A stretch of 64,000 nucleotides of DNA from Candidatus Didemnitutus sp. (GTDB lineage Bacteria > Verrucomicrobiota > Verrucomicrobiia > Opitutales > Opitutaceae): assembly GCA_019634575.1 (NCBI GenBank), contig JAHCAY010000001.1:1736001-1800000 (forward strand). The letters are read 5' to 3'. This document shows, piece after piece, positions 34,739-43,227 of this stretch. The notes below the pieces were generated by a model that had not been told where the DNA came from, searched no databases, and saw only the letters and a list, made by a program, of their open reading frames with translations. A program made the translations under genes and the position numbers. The stretch's first letter is position 1. The number at the start of each line of letters is the position of its first letter.

Positions 34739-36079
34739 ATGTCCGCCGCCGCCACTATTCCCGTCAACGGCCCCGCCGCGCTCCGCGCCCTCGCGCGCGC
34801 ATTCGGGCAATTCGACAACTTCGACCGCTTCGTCGCCGGTCTTCAGGCCGCGCTCGATCGCTCGCCCACCTTCGAGCATTCGCTCATCGCCCTCGACCGC
34901 GGCATCGCCGAAGGCGCCTCACGCTTCCCGCCCTCGACGCTCTCCCTGCCGCTCATGGGCGATGGCGGCAGCCACGGCGCATTGCAGGTCGGCGTGGACC
35001 AGCGCCGGCCGTTCGCCGCCGAAGACCTGCATCTCCTCGCCGGACTCGCCGACTTCCTCGGTGCCGCGCTCTCGCAGGCGCAGCGCGCACAGGACGCCGC
35101 GCGCGGCCGCGAGCTGTTGCGCCTGCTGCTCAATCAAGCCCCCGTCGGTATCGCCGCCTACGGACTCGACCGCCGCCCGATCGTCGCGAACGAATCCGCC
35201 GCCCGCTGGCTCGGCTCCGCCACGCTGCCCTTCGCGGATTTCGAGACCGGCACGGAGAATTTCCACCTGCGCGCCGACGGCAAACTCGTCTACGGCGAAG
35301 TCCGCCGTGCGCCCGACGCGGGCGGCGTGTGGATTATCGTTTTGCAGGACCTCACGCCGGACCAAAGCCGGCTCATGGACGGCTTGCAGCGCGAAGTATT
35401 CCGTGCCCTGGCGAACCATCAGCGCTGCGGCATCGCCCTCGTCGAAAGCGCCGACCCGCAGAACGGCGCCCTGCGCCGCCTGCCCGCGGTGCGAGCCGCG
35501 TTGCAAAGCCCCGAGATCGCCGGCCCCTACGACGCCCACCGCATCGGGCTCGTGCTCGCCGGCGGCGGCCTCGCGCTCCGCGCCCGCCTCCGGCAGGTGC
35601 GCGGCGCATTCGCCGGCGTGCCGGACCTGCGCCTGAGCTACTCCGAACTCGGGCGCGATGGCCGCACGCCCGACGCGCTCCTCGCCTCCGCGCTGCAGCG
35701 CTCCGGCTCTTACGACGAATTGCTCCGCCCCGCCGTGCTCGTGCAGGACGACAATCCCGCCGTGGCCGACACACTCGCCATGGTGCTCGGCCGCGACTTC
35801 CACGTCGTGAAAAGCCCGAACGCCGACCGCACGCGCGCGCTGCTCGTCGATGAGACCTTCGAAGGCCTCGTCGCCGAACTCGAGCCTCGCGCCGGTCCGT
35901 CCGGCACCGAGCTCGCCCGCGAAGCCCGCCTCCTGCAACCCGGCATCCAGTCTTTCCTCACGACGATCGGCGAAGCCGCCATTCCGCCTGCGACGACCGA
36001 TGCGACCGTCATCGAGAAACCGTTCAACGTCGCCGCACTCACCGCACTCGTGCGCGAAAAACTCGCGCGCCAATCTTAG
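34739..36079 (+). CDS. GAF/PAS-like protein with C-terminal pseudo-receiver (Asp replaced by Glu)
   Basis: Soluble signalling protein of 446 residues, four bases after the kinase gene. An N-terminal GAF-like region (about 20-125) is followed by a PAS-like region beginning LLNQAPVGIAAYGLDRRPIVA. A C-terminal receiver-like domain (about 330-446) keeps the acidic pair (VQDDNPA) and the Lys (IEKPFNV), but the phospho-acceptor position reads Glu in FEGLVAELEP. A Glu there often mimics the phosphorylated state. No DNA-binding domain or kinase core is visible. Likely the output or adaptor partner of the neighbouring kinase. Confidence 0.75.
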   Translation: MSAAATIPVNGPAALRALARAFGQFDNFDRFVAGLQAALDRSPTFEHSLIALDRGIAEGASRFPPSTLSLPLMGDGGSHGALQVGVDQRRPFAAEDLHLLAGLADFLGAALSQAQRAQDAARGRELLRLLLNQAPVGIAAYGLDRRPIVANESAARWLGSATLPFADFETGTENFHLRADGKLVYGEVRRAPDAGGVWIIVLQDLTPDQSRLMDGLQREVFRALANHQRCGIALVESADPQNGALRRLPAVRAALQSPEIAGPYDAHRIGLVLAGGGLALRARLRQVRGAFAGVPDLRLSYSELGRDGRTPDALLASALQRSGSYDELLRPAVLVQDDNPAVADTLAMVLGRDFHVVKSPNADRTRALLVDETFEGLVAELEPRAGPSGTELAREARLLQPGIQSFLTTIGEAAIPPATTDATVIEKPFNVAALTALVREKLARQS

Positions 36080-36082
36080 CTT

Positions 36083-36110
36083 GGTGGGCCAGCGCGCTTG
36101 CGCGCGCTCC
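36083..36110 (+). repeat. Possible GGTGG-headed REP-like palindrome
   Basis: GGTGGGCC followed by GCGCGCTTGCGCGCGC in the short gap between convergent genes. It shares the GGTGG head of the RAYT-linked REPs but a different stem. Confidence 0.35.
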
Positions 36111-36152
36111 GAAAACGCTCCCGCCCGCCTGCTGTCCGCCAGGGAAAACGGC

Positions 36153-37136
36153 TCAACGCCCCGCACCGCCGCGCGAGAAGATCTCGCTGATGATGTCCTC
36201 GAGCGGCACGTCCTGAATCGTGATGTCGTCCACCGCGCCCTGCTGGAGAATCTGTTGGCAGACCGCCGTCACCTGCTCGCTCGGCACGTGGAGGAGAATT
36301 TCGCCGTCTTCGCACGTCTTCGCCACGCCCGCGTTCGGTTTCCAATCCGTCGGGAACGCACCGTCGCGCGGTTTGAATTTGATGATGCGCTGTCGCGCGC
36401 CGGCACCGGCGATGCGATCGAGGTCGCCGTCGTAGATCTTCTTGCCGTGGTCGATCACGATCACGCGTTCGCAGAGCTGCGAGATGTCGGCCATGTAGTG
36501 GCTCGTGAGCAGGATCGTCGTCTTGTTCTTCCGGTTGTAGGAGCGGAGGAAGTCGCGGACGTTTTTCTGCGAGACGACGTCGAGGCCGATCGTCGGCTCG
36601 TCGAGGAAGAGCACGCGCGGACGGTGCAGGAGCGCCGCGATCAGCTCCATCTTCATGCGCTCGCCGAGCGAGAGCTCGCGCACCTGGACGTTCAGCTTGT
36701 GACCGACGCCGAGCAGCTCAACCAACTCGTCGAGCGTCTGCTGGTATTCCTTCGGCTCGAGCCCGTAGATCGCGCGCAGCAGGAAAAACGACTCGAGCGC
36801 CGGCAGGTCCCACCACAGCTGGTTCTTCTGCCCCAGCACGAGCGCGAAGAGCCGGCGGTAGGCGTTCTCACGCTTCGACGGGTCGAAGCCCGCCACGCGC
36901 GCCTGCCCGTTCGTCGGATAGATCAGGCCGGAAAGCATCTTCAGCGTCGTGGTCTTGCCCGCGCCGTTCGGCCCGAGGAAGCCGACGAACTCGCCCTCCT
37001 TGATCGAGAAGCTGACGTTGTCCGCCGCACGCGTCTCCTCGAAGTCGCGCTTGAACAAACCCGTCACGCCGCCCCAGAACCCGGGCTTTTTCTTGTAGGT
37101 GCGGAAGACGCGCGTGAGATTTTCGACTTCGATCAT
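36153..37136 (-). CDS. ABC-2 type transporter ATPase
   Basis: ATP-binding subunit of an export-type ABC system, 327 residues. Walker A GPNGAGKTTT, signature LSLGERMKMEL, Walker B VLFLDEPTIGLD and the H-loop His in LTSHYM are all present, plus a C-terminal extension (about 240-327) as in NatA/daunorubicin-type ATPases. An N-terminal insertion (YKKKPGFWGGVTGLFKRD) after the first strand is typical of a subgroup fused in operons with two ABC-2 permeases. Here no permease is adjacent, so it is an orphan in this window. Confidence 0.92.
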   Translation of the reverse strand: MIEVENLTRVFRTYKKKPGFWGGVTGLFKRDFEETRAADNVSFSIKEGEFVGFLGPNGAGKTTTLKMLSGLIYPTNGQARVAGFDPSKRENAYRRLFALVLGQKNQLWWDLPALESFFLLRAIYGLEPKEYQQTLDELVELLGVGHKLNVQVRELSLGERMKMELIAALLHRPRVLFLDEPTIGLDVVSQKNVRDFLRSYNRKNKTTILLTSHYMADISQLCERVIVIDHGKKIYDGDLDRIAGAGARQRIIKFKPRDGAFPTDWKPNAGVAKTCEDGEILLHVPSEQVTAVCQQILQQGAVDDITIQDVPLEDIISEIFSRGGAGR

Positions 37137-37208
37137 CGGGCCGGGCAGTGAAAACGGATTGGCGCCAAACGCAATCGCAGCGTGGCGGCACTCCCGCGTT
37201 TCATTCCG

Positions 37209-37979
37209 TCATTTCCACAGCAAAACCAGCCCGGGATCGCGCCGCCAAGCCAGCAGCGTCCGCAGGCTGCGCCCCAGGCTGAGGGCCCACAGCTGGAGCA
37301 ACCCGCTGCGGCTGTCCGCCCGGTGATAGCCGCGACGGTAAACCAGCCGGTTGAGCTGATGCGGCATCGGCAGCACGAGGTGCCGGCGAAAGCCGATCGC
37401 CCGCGCCAACCGAACGACGTGCGCCGGCGGCATGCTCTTCTCGTGCACCTGGAATTGCTCGACCGCATGGATCGAGCTCTCCGCCTGCTCGTGTCCCGAG
37501 CCGGGCTCCTGCACGATCACGCAGCCGTCCGGTCGGAGCGCGTCGTAGGCGCACTTCAACGCCAGCCGCTCGGACTCGGCGTGATGCAGCGCATCGTGGA
37601 AGATCACGTAATCGAACTTTTCCGTCGGTTGGAACTCCTCGTAGTCTGCCGCCACGAAGCTCGCGCGCGTGAGCCCGCGCCGCTCCGCCTCCGCGTGGGC
37701 GACGCGCGTGGCATCCTCCGCGATGTCGACGCCGACCACTTCGTAGCCGCGTTGCGCGAGCGCGAAGCACAGCCAACCCGTGCCGCAACCGAACTCCACC
37801 ACCCGCCGCGGCGGCGGCTCGAGCAAACCGAAGATCGCCGTCAACGCCGAGAGGTATTGCACGCTGTGTTCGTCGCCGAACGGCTTCGCCAACGTGTGCG
37901 CCACGCCCTCGGCTCCGATGCGCTCATAGTAGCGGCGCTCGCCGTCTTTGGGGTCGGGGTTGGAGGGCAGTAAGGACAT
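37209..37979 (-). CDS. Class I SAM-dependent methyltransferase (paralogue A)
   Basis: Soluble methyltransferase of 256 residues from ATG 37979. Motif I is VVEFGCGTGWLCFAL, an acidic residue ends the second strand in VVGVDIAED, and DYVIFHDALHHAE follows. The N-terminal block with NPDPKDGERRYYERIG is shared with the paralogue at 39082-39843, marking a small subfamily. The C-terminal part is basic and aromatic (RRLVYRRGYHR-type). The substrate is unknown; its relatives often sit near sugar or lipid genes. It lies upstream of and in line with the ABC ATPase. Confidence 0.85.
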   Translation of the reverse strand: MSLLPSNPDPKDGERRYYERIGAEGVAHTLAKPFGDEHSVQYLSALTAIFGLLEPPPRRVVEFGCGTGWLCFALAQRGYEVVGVDIAEDATRVAHAEAERRGLTRASFVAADYEEFQPTEKFDYVIFHDALHHAESERLALKCAYDALRPDGCVIVQEPGSGHEQAESSIHAVEQFQVHEKSMPPAHVVRLARAIGFRRHLVLPMPHQLNRLVYRRGYHRADSRSGLLQLWALSLGRSLRTLLAWRRDPGLVLLWK

Positions 37980-38080
37980 GATCGCGCCGCCGCGATGTGA
38001 GATGCCGACCGCACCGCTGTCAACGGAACGGCAGCGAGCAAAGCGTTGTGCCGCCCGCACGGTTTCTCCAATCTGCGCGG

Positions 38081-39064
38081 ATGTCCGCCCCCCTCCCGCT
38101 CCTCGATCTCCACCGCCACCTCGACGGCAGCGTCCGTCTCGCCACGATCCTCGAACTCGGTCGGAAATTTGGCGTGCGCCTCCCAGGCGACTCGATCGAA
38201 ACGCTGCGCCCGCACGTGCAGATCCACGGCGCCGTGCAGGACCTCATGGCGTTCCTCCAGCGACTCGACTGGATGGTCGGCGTGCTCGGCGACACCGACG
38301 CCTGCCGCCGCGTGGCGCGGGAAAACGTCGAGGACGCCCACCGCGAGGGCATCGCCTATCTCGAGCTGCGCTTCAGCCCGTATTTCATGGCGCAGGCCCA
38401 CAACCTTGACCAGCGCGACGTTATCGCCGCCATCGCGGAAGGCGTGCGCGAAGGCAGCCGCGCGACGGGTGTGAAAGTGAAGCTCATCGGCATTCTCAGC
38501 CGCACCTTCGGCCCGGAGAGCTGCACGCGCGAACTCGAGGCGCTTCTCGCACACCGCGAACTGATCACCGCGCTCGATCTCGCGGGCGACGAGAAAAACT
38601 GGCCCGCCGAACTCTTCCGCGAACACTTCAAGCGCGGTCGCGACGCCGGCTGGCACATCACCGTCCACGCCGGCGAGGCCGGCGGCGCGCCGAGCGTCTG
38701 GGCCGCGTTGCGCGAGCTCGGCGCCACGCGCATCGGCCACTGCGTCCGAGCCGTCGACGATCCCGCGCTCATGGATTACCTCCGCGACCACCGCATCGGC
38801 ATCGAGGCGAATCTCACGAGCAACATCCAGACGAACACCGTGCGCACCCTTGCCGAGCATCCGTTGAAACAATTCCTCGCCCACGGTCTGCTCGCCACGA
38901 TCAACACCGACGACCCTGGCGTGAGCGACATCGACCTGCGCCACGAACTCGACGTCGCCGCACCCGCCGCCGGCCTCACGCCGGACGAGATTCTCCAAGC
39001 CCGCCGCAACGCCCTCGAGATCGCCTACCTCACGCCGGCCGAAAAGGCCGAGTTGCTAAAATAG
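38081..39064 (+). CDS. add: Adenosine deaminase
   Basis: Zinc enzyme converting adenosine to inosine in purine salvage; 327 residues, slightly short but complete. Motifs seen: HRHLDGS (two metal His), [11 protein letters not shown], the catalytic HAGEAG, RIGHCV, the TSNIQTN segment and NTDDPGVS with the paired Asp. ATG 38081 matches the family start just before the first metal motif. It is flanked on both sides by oppositely oriented methyltransferase paralogues; adenosine derived from SAH would be a natural substrate, though that link is inference. Confidence 0.95.
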   Translation: MSAPLPLLDLHRHLDGSVRLATILELGRKFGVRLPGDSIETLRPHVQIHGAVQDLMAFLQRLDWMVGVLGDTDACRRVARENVEDAHREGIAYLELRFSPYFMAQAHNLDQRDVIAAIAEGVREGSRATGVKVKLIGILSRTFGPESCTRELEALLAHRELITALDLAGDEKNWPAELFREHFKRGRDAGWHITVHAGEAGGAPSVWAALRELGATRIGHCVRAVDDPALMDYLRDHRIGIEANLTSNIQTNTVRTLAEHPLKQFLAHGLLATINTDDPGVSDIDLRHELDVAAPAAGLTPDEILQARRNALEIAYLTPAEKAELLK

Positions 39065-39081
39065 CGCCAGCCGCGAATCGG

Positions 39082-39843
39082 CTACTTCCAGAGGATAATG
39101 AACTTCTCCTCCGCCGGGCGGAACAGCCGGCGGATCACCCGCAGGCGACTCATGAACGCCCGATAGCGCAGGTCGAAGTTGCTCGTGGCTTTGCCGTAGC
39201 TCGCGCGATAGAGGCTGCGGACGATCTGGTGCGGACGCGGGAGCTTCACCCAGCGGCGGAAGCCCGCCTTCGCTCCGAGCTGGGCGATATAGTCCGGCGT
39301 CATGTCCTTCTCGTGCACGCCGAATTCCTGCACCGCGCGCTTCGAGGCCTCGGTCTCGCTGTGTCCCTCGTGCGGTTCGAACGCGATCATCGCCCCACCC
39401 GGACGCAGCGCCTCGTAGGCGCGTTGCACGGCGAGTTGTTCGACCTCGGCGTGGTGCAACGAGTCGTAGAACAGCGCGTAGTCGTAGTCGTTCGCCGGCA
39501 CCGGATCCTCGTAATCGCCGACGCGGAACTCGACGTTCGTCAGCCCGCGGGACTGCGCTTGCTCGCGCGCGACAGCGATCGCGTCGGGCGAAATGTCGAT
39601 CGAAGTCACGTCGTAGCCGCGTTGAGCGAGGCAAAGCGACAGCCAGCCCACACCGCAGCCGAACTCGATGATCCGCGCCGGCGGCGGCACCAGAAAGTGA
39701 AACAGCGCGTCGAGGTTCGCGAGCACGTCCGGGCAATGCTCATCGCTGAACGGTTTGCGGATGGAATGGCGGATTCCTTCCGGGCCGATGCGCGCGAAGT
39801 ATTCGCGCTCACCTTTTTTCGGATCGGGCTGGCTCGACTGCAT
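39082..39843 (-). CDS. Class I SAM-dependent methyltransferase (paralogue B)
   Basis: 253 residues. Motif I IIEFGCGVGWLSLCL, VTSIDISPDAI and DYALFYDSLHHAEVE match paralogue A, as does the opening QPDPKKGEREYFARIG. It ends with EEKFIILWK, like the LVLLWK end of A, so the whole length is related. It sits six bases upstream of the surE stop on the same strand, with surE first, so both may be co-transcribed. Substrate unknown. Confidence 0.85.
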   Translation of the reverse strand: MQSSQPDPKKGEREYFARIGPEGIRHSIRKPFSDEHCPDVLANLDALFHFLVPPPARIIEFGCGVGWLSLCLAQRGYDVTSIDISPDAIAVAREQAQSRGLTNVEFRVGDYEDPVPANDYDYALFYDSLHHAEVEQLAVQRAYEALRPGGAMIAFEPHEGHSETEASKRAVQEFGVHEKDMTPDYIAQLGAKAGFRRWVKLPRPHQIVRSLYRASYGKATSNFDLRYRAFMSRLRVIRRLFRPAEEKFIILWK

Positions 39844-39849
39844 CCGCTC

Positions 39850-40629
39850 TTAACTATGCCCGAGGCGGCGGTAGTCGAGAACGGTGTGGCTGATGCAGCC
39901 CTGCTCGAGGCAGCGCACATCCGACAGCGGCTCGGGCGGCGACACGTCGACGATGTTGCCCCACACGAGCCGGTGCGAACCGTCGTCCGCCGCGGGCGAG
40001 AACAGGCCCGGCACATGCACCTGCGCGGGCACGGTGCGCTTCACCGGCGTGTCGGCGCGGCACGGGATCGGGAAATTGATGTTCTGCACCGTGAAACTGT
40101 TGCGCGGCACGCCCGGCGCGATTTCGCCGACGAGGCGCGCGGCGTGCGTGGCGGAGGTTTTCAGCGTCGTCAGCAACTCGCCCTCGGGCTCGCCACCGCG
40201 CTCCTTGAGATGCGCGTAGACTTCCTCCGAAACGTCCTGCGAAAACGAAAACGCAGGCAACCCGTGCAGCGCGCCCTCCCACGCGCCGGCCACCGTGCCG
40301 CTGGCGAGGATGAAGCCGAGCGAGCAGTTGAAGCCGACGTTGATACCGCTCACCACCGCATCGAGCTTCACGTCGCCCAGCAGGTGCGCGATCGCGATGT
40401 TCACGCAATCGGACGGCGTGCCGTCGAGCATCCACGTCGGGCAGCCGAAGCCGCGATCGACCTGGGCGCATTTCACCGGTCGCGAGCGGGTCTTCGACGC
40501 GCCAGTCCAGCTCTGCTCGGAGGCGGGCACCGCGAGGTAAAGTTGATGGCCGGCAGCGCGGAGCGCGTGAACCAATTCATGGAAAAAGGGCGAGCCGATG
40601 CCGTCGTCGTTCGTGACGAGGAGATTCAT
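39850..40629 (-). CDS. surE: 5'/3'-nucleotidase SurE
   Basis: Metal-dependent nucleoside monophosphatase; 259 residues. Diagnostic LLVTNDDGIGSP at the start, VPASEQSWTGAS, GTPSDCVNIAI and VVSGINVGFNCS are all visible. ATG 40629 puts the conserved strand at the N-terminus, as in the family; the ATG five codons upstream is the alternative. The enzyme would yield nucleosides such as adenosine, which the nearby adenosine deaminase could use. Confidence 0.95.
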   Translation of the reverse strand: MNLLVTNDDGIGSPFFHELVHALRAAGHQLYLAVPASEQSWTGASKTRSRPVKCAQVDRGFGCPTWMLDGTPSDCVNIAIAHLLGDVKLDAVVSGINVGFNCSLGFILASGTVAGAWEGALHGLPAFSFSQDVSEEVYAHLKERGGEPEGELLTTLKTSATHAARLVGEIAPGVPRNSFTVQNINFPIPCRADTPVKRTVPAQVHVPGLFSPAADDGSHRLVWGNIVDVSPPEPLSDVRCLEQGCISHTVLDYRRLGHS

Positions 40630-40732
40630 GGGTGTGTCGCGCAACCCAACACCCGCGTCGAAACGAAGGGAAGCGCGAATCCACGGGCCAGTCGGCTAGC
40701 GGGCGACCGCACGCGCTCACGCCGCCCGGACG

Positions 40733-41143
40733 TCACCATCCGTCCGCGCCGCCCCGCCGCGCGCCGCGAATCCGCGCCCGGTGCTTCTTGCCCGCAATCA
40801 TCCGCGCCTTCTGGCCGCGCGACTTCTGGCGCTTCTGCCGGCGCGACAGCTCGCGCGCCGCCTGAGCGGCCCGGGCGGGCGCGACGCTCAACTGCTCCAG
40901 CTTCGCCGTGATTTCCTCCCAAGCGAAACGCCGATTCTGCGCCTGCGAACGCTCGCGCTGGCAGCGCACCTCGGTCCCGCTCGGACGGTGACTCACGCAA
41001 ACCGTGGAGGAAGTCTTGTTGATCTTCTGCCCCCCGGCTCCGGCGCCCCGCACGAATCGCTCCTCGAAATCGGCCGCGCGCGAACCGATGCGTTCCAGCC
41101 GCACCGCCAAGTCTTCCGCTACGCAATCAGGCCACTCGCTCAT
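40733..41143 (-). CDS. ArfB-like peptidyl-tRNA hydrolase (RF-1 domain, GGQ)
   Basis: Release-factor-like protein of 136 residues, the size of ArfB/YaeJ ribosome rescue factors. The GAGGQKINKTSS segment holds the GGQ catalytic motif, with VSHRPSGTEVRCQRERSQ after it. The C-terminal tail is strongly basic (RRQKRQKSRGQK), as needed to reach into the empty mRNA channel of stalled ribosomes. The start at 41143 overlaps the end of the upstream PEP-CTERM gene. Exact class (ArfB or a release-factor homologue) is not certain. Confidence 0.85.
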   Translation of the reverse strand: MSEWPDCVAEDLAVRLERIGSRAADFEERFVRGAGAGGQKINKTSSTVCVSHRPSGTEVRCQRERSQAQNRRFAWEEITAKLEQLSVAPARAAQAARELSRRQKRQKSRGQKARMIAGKKHRARIRGARRGGADGW

Positions 41144-41876
41144 CGCCGCAGCGTGGGCCCGATGGCCCGGCAGCGCACGAAGAATCTCCTCCACGCCGCC
41201 ACCGGCGGATCGCCACGACACCCAGGCCGCACAGTCCGCCGGCGAACGCCGCAGTCGCCGGCTCCGGCACCGCCGCCACGCTTATCGCGTCCAGATAACT
41301 CGTCGCCCCCGCGCCATCGCTGTTGGCGATCGTCATGTAGTTGCCGTAACTCAGGCTGCTCGTCGCGGTGAGCTCCGTGGTGCCATTGATGGCGAAACTC
41401 AGCTGGCTGCCCTGCACCGTGACGGTGAATTGATAGGATGCGCCCGTCGTCAGCGCGTAGCTTTTCTGCGCGAGCGAGTAGTATCCGCCCGACTCGTCCA
41501 GGTAGAAAATCCCGAGCGTGTCCCCTCCCCAGCGCGACAGCTCGAACACGATGCCGGCATGATCGCCCCAATGCGTGTTCCCCGCCGCCGCCGCACGGAC
41601 GACCACCATCAGCTCGTCGCCCGCCGTCCCGATGCGCACGGTGCCAGTCACCACGATGTCCTGCGCCATGGCTTGGGCCGAGCGCAGCACGCCATGCTGG
41701 AAAAACACCGCGCTCCCGCCCGATTGCCCGACCGACGAGCCGTCGACCGACGCCCCCACGACCCAACGGTTCGGGTCCAGCGTGCCGCCGGATTCGAAAT
41801 CGTCGCTCAAAAGCACCTGCGCTCTCGACGTCAGCGCCGAGGCCAGGAGGAAAACCAAAACGATGCGGGTGACCAT
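41127..41876 (-). CDS. PEP-CTERM sorting domain protein
   Basis: Exported protein of 249 residues. The signal peptide VTRIVLVFLLASALTSRA is followed by a jelly-roll-like domain with DDFESGGTLDPNRWVV, FELSRWGGDTLGIFY and AINGTTEL. The C-terminus has VPEPATAAFAGG, a hydrophobic stretch and RRWRRGG: the PEP-CTERM signal cleaved by an exosortase, here followed by about 20 extra residues beyond the usual basic end. The exosortase is not in the window. The extra tail overlaps the next gene start, suggesting read-through or a recently shifted stop. Confidence 0.82.
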   Translation of the reverse strand: MVTRIVLVFLLASALTSRAQVLLSDDFESGGTLDPNRWVVGASVDGSSVGQSGGSAVFFQHGVLRSAQAMAQDIVVTGTVRIGTAGDELMVVVRAAAAGNTHWGDHAGIVFELSRWGGDTLGIFYLDESGGYYSLAQKSYALTTGASYQFTVTVQGSQLSFAINGTTELTATSSLSYGNYMTIANSDGAGATSYLDAISVAAVPEPATAAFAGGLCGLGVVAIRRWRRGGDSSCAAGPSGPRCGDERVA

Positions 41877-42150
41877 ACTTGCGGGTGAACCCAAGCCCGC
41901 CCGCAAGCCTCTCCATCGGCACTTTTCATCCGTTTAGTAGACAAATCAGGGCGTCGGCGCCGCGTAAACGGACCGATGTGGCCCACCGCGTCTTCCTCTT
42001 TCGCACATGCAACCGCGCCCGCTTTTGCGAGTCGGAATCGGGAGCCCGCCCCACCGTCTGTCGCACCCGCGCGCGCGTTCATCCGACGCCACGCGCCGCT
42101 GGCGGTTCGGCGCTTGTCACTCTCCAACCCCCTCCCTTCACTGCCCACTT

Positions 42151-43122
42151 ATGAGTAACGGCCCCGCTTGGTCCCAGAAACTCCGCGCTGAAATCGGCAA
42201 AGCCGTCATCGGCCAGGACGCCGTAGTCGAGCGCCTCCTCGTCGCCCTCCTCGCCAACGGCCACGTGCTCCTCGAGGGCATGCCCGGCCTCGCCAAGACG
42301 CTCCTGATCAAGTCGCTCGGCGCCGCCCTCGGCGTGCAATTCGAGCGCATCCAATTCACCCCCGACCTGCTGCCGTCCGACGTCGTCGGCACGATGATCT
42401 TCTCGCCGAAAGACGGCGCCTTCGCCACGCACAAGGGCCCCATCTTCGCCAACCTCGTCCTCGCCGACGAAATCAACCGCGCCCCCGCCAAGGTCCAGTC
42501 CGCCCTGCTCGAGGCCATGCAAGAGCGCCAGGTCACGATCGGCGGCCACTCGCACCAGCTGCCGAAGCCGTTTTTCGTCATGGCCACGCAAAACCCGGTC
42601 GAGCAGGAGGGCACCTATCCCTTGCCCGAGGCGCAGACCGACCGCTTCCTTTTCAAACTGCTCGTCGACTATCCCACCGCCGCCGAGGAAGCCCGCATGA
42701 TGGAGATGTGGGGCCAGGTCACGAAAGCGCCCGCGCTCCAGCCGGTCTCCAGCGGCGAGGAACTGATCGCGCTCCGCACCTTCGTCGACGCCATCCACGT
42801 CTCACCCGGCGTGCAGGCCTACATCCTCGCGCTCGTGCGCGGCACGCGCGACCTCGCCGCCGCTTCCGAGGGCGGCGCGTCGAAACGCCTGCTGAACTTC
42901 GGCGCCTCACCGCGCGCCTCGCTCGCGCTCTTCCAGGCCGGCCGCGCGCTCGCCTGGCTGCGCGGCTCCGATTACCTGTCGCCCGCGCTCGTGCAGGAAA
43001 TCTTCCACGACGCCCTGCGTCACCGCGTCGGCCTCACCTACGAAGCCGAAGCCGAGGAGTTGTCCTCCGACAAGATCCTCACGCAGGTCCTCGAGCGCAC
43101 TCCCGTCCCGGCGAAAGTCTGA
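42151..43122 (+). CDS. MoxR family AAA ATPase
   Basis: Chaperone-like AAA+ ATPase of 323 residues at the head of a Bat-type operon; MoxR proteins work with vWA-domain partners. Walker A region LLEGMPGLAKT, Walker B VLADEINRAP, sensor 1 in VMATQNPVEQEGTYPLPEAQ and arginine finger in TDRFLFK are present. ATG 42151 follows a 274-base gap in which no gene, repeat or clear promoter was found. The next gene is DUF58. Confidence 0.95.
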   Translation: MSNGPAWSQKLRAEIGKAVIGQDAVVERLLVALLANGHVLLEGMPGLAKTLLIKSLGAALGVQFERIQFTPDLLPSDVVGTMIFSPKDGAFATHKGPIFANLVLADEINRAPAKVQSALLEAMQERQVTIGGHSHQLPKPFFVMATQNPVEQEGTYPLPEAQTDRFLFKLLVDYPTAAEEARMMEMWGQVTKAPALQPVSSGEELIALRTFVDAIHVSPGVQAYILALVRGTRDLAAASEGGASKRLLNFGASPRASLALFQAGRALAWLRGSDYLSPALVQEIFHDALRHRVGLTYEAEAEELSSDKILTQVLERTPVPAKV

Positions 43123-43126
43123 TCAG

Positions 43127-43220
43127 AATCTTTCTCTTTCCTCTTTCTCTTAATCTTTCTCCCGCCGCGCAGCCACTGCCTCGGATGAAAGAGAAAGATT
43201 AAGAGAAAGAGGAAAGATTC
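43127..43220. repeat. CTTTCTC-type inverted repeat between moxR and DUF58
   Basis: Left arm rich in CTCTTTC units (43127-43161) and right arm GAGAAAGATTAAGAGAAAG and onwards (43191-43220) are reverse complements apart from a six-base difference in unit number. It lies in a gap between two co-directional genes and could form a long hairpin in the message. Confidence 0.75.
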
Positions 43221-43227
43221 GTCCCGA

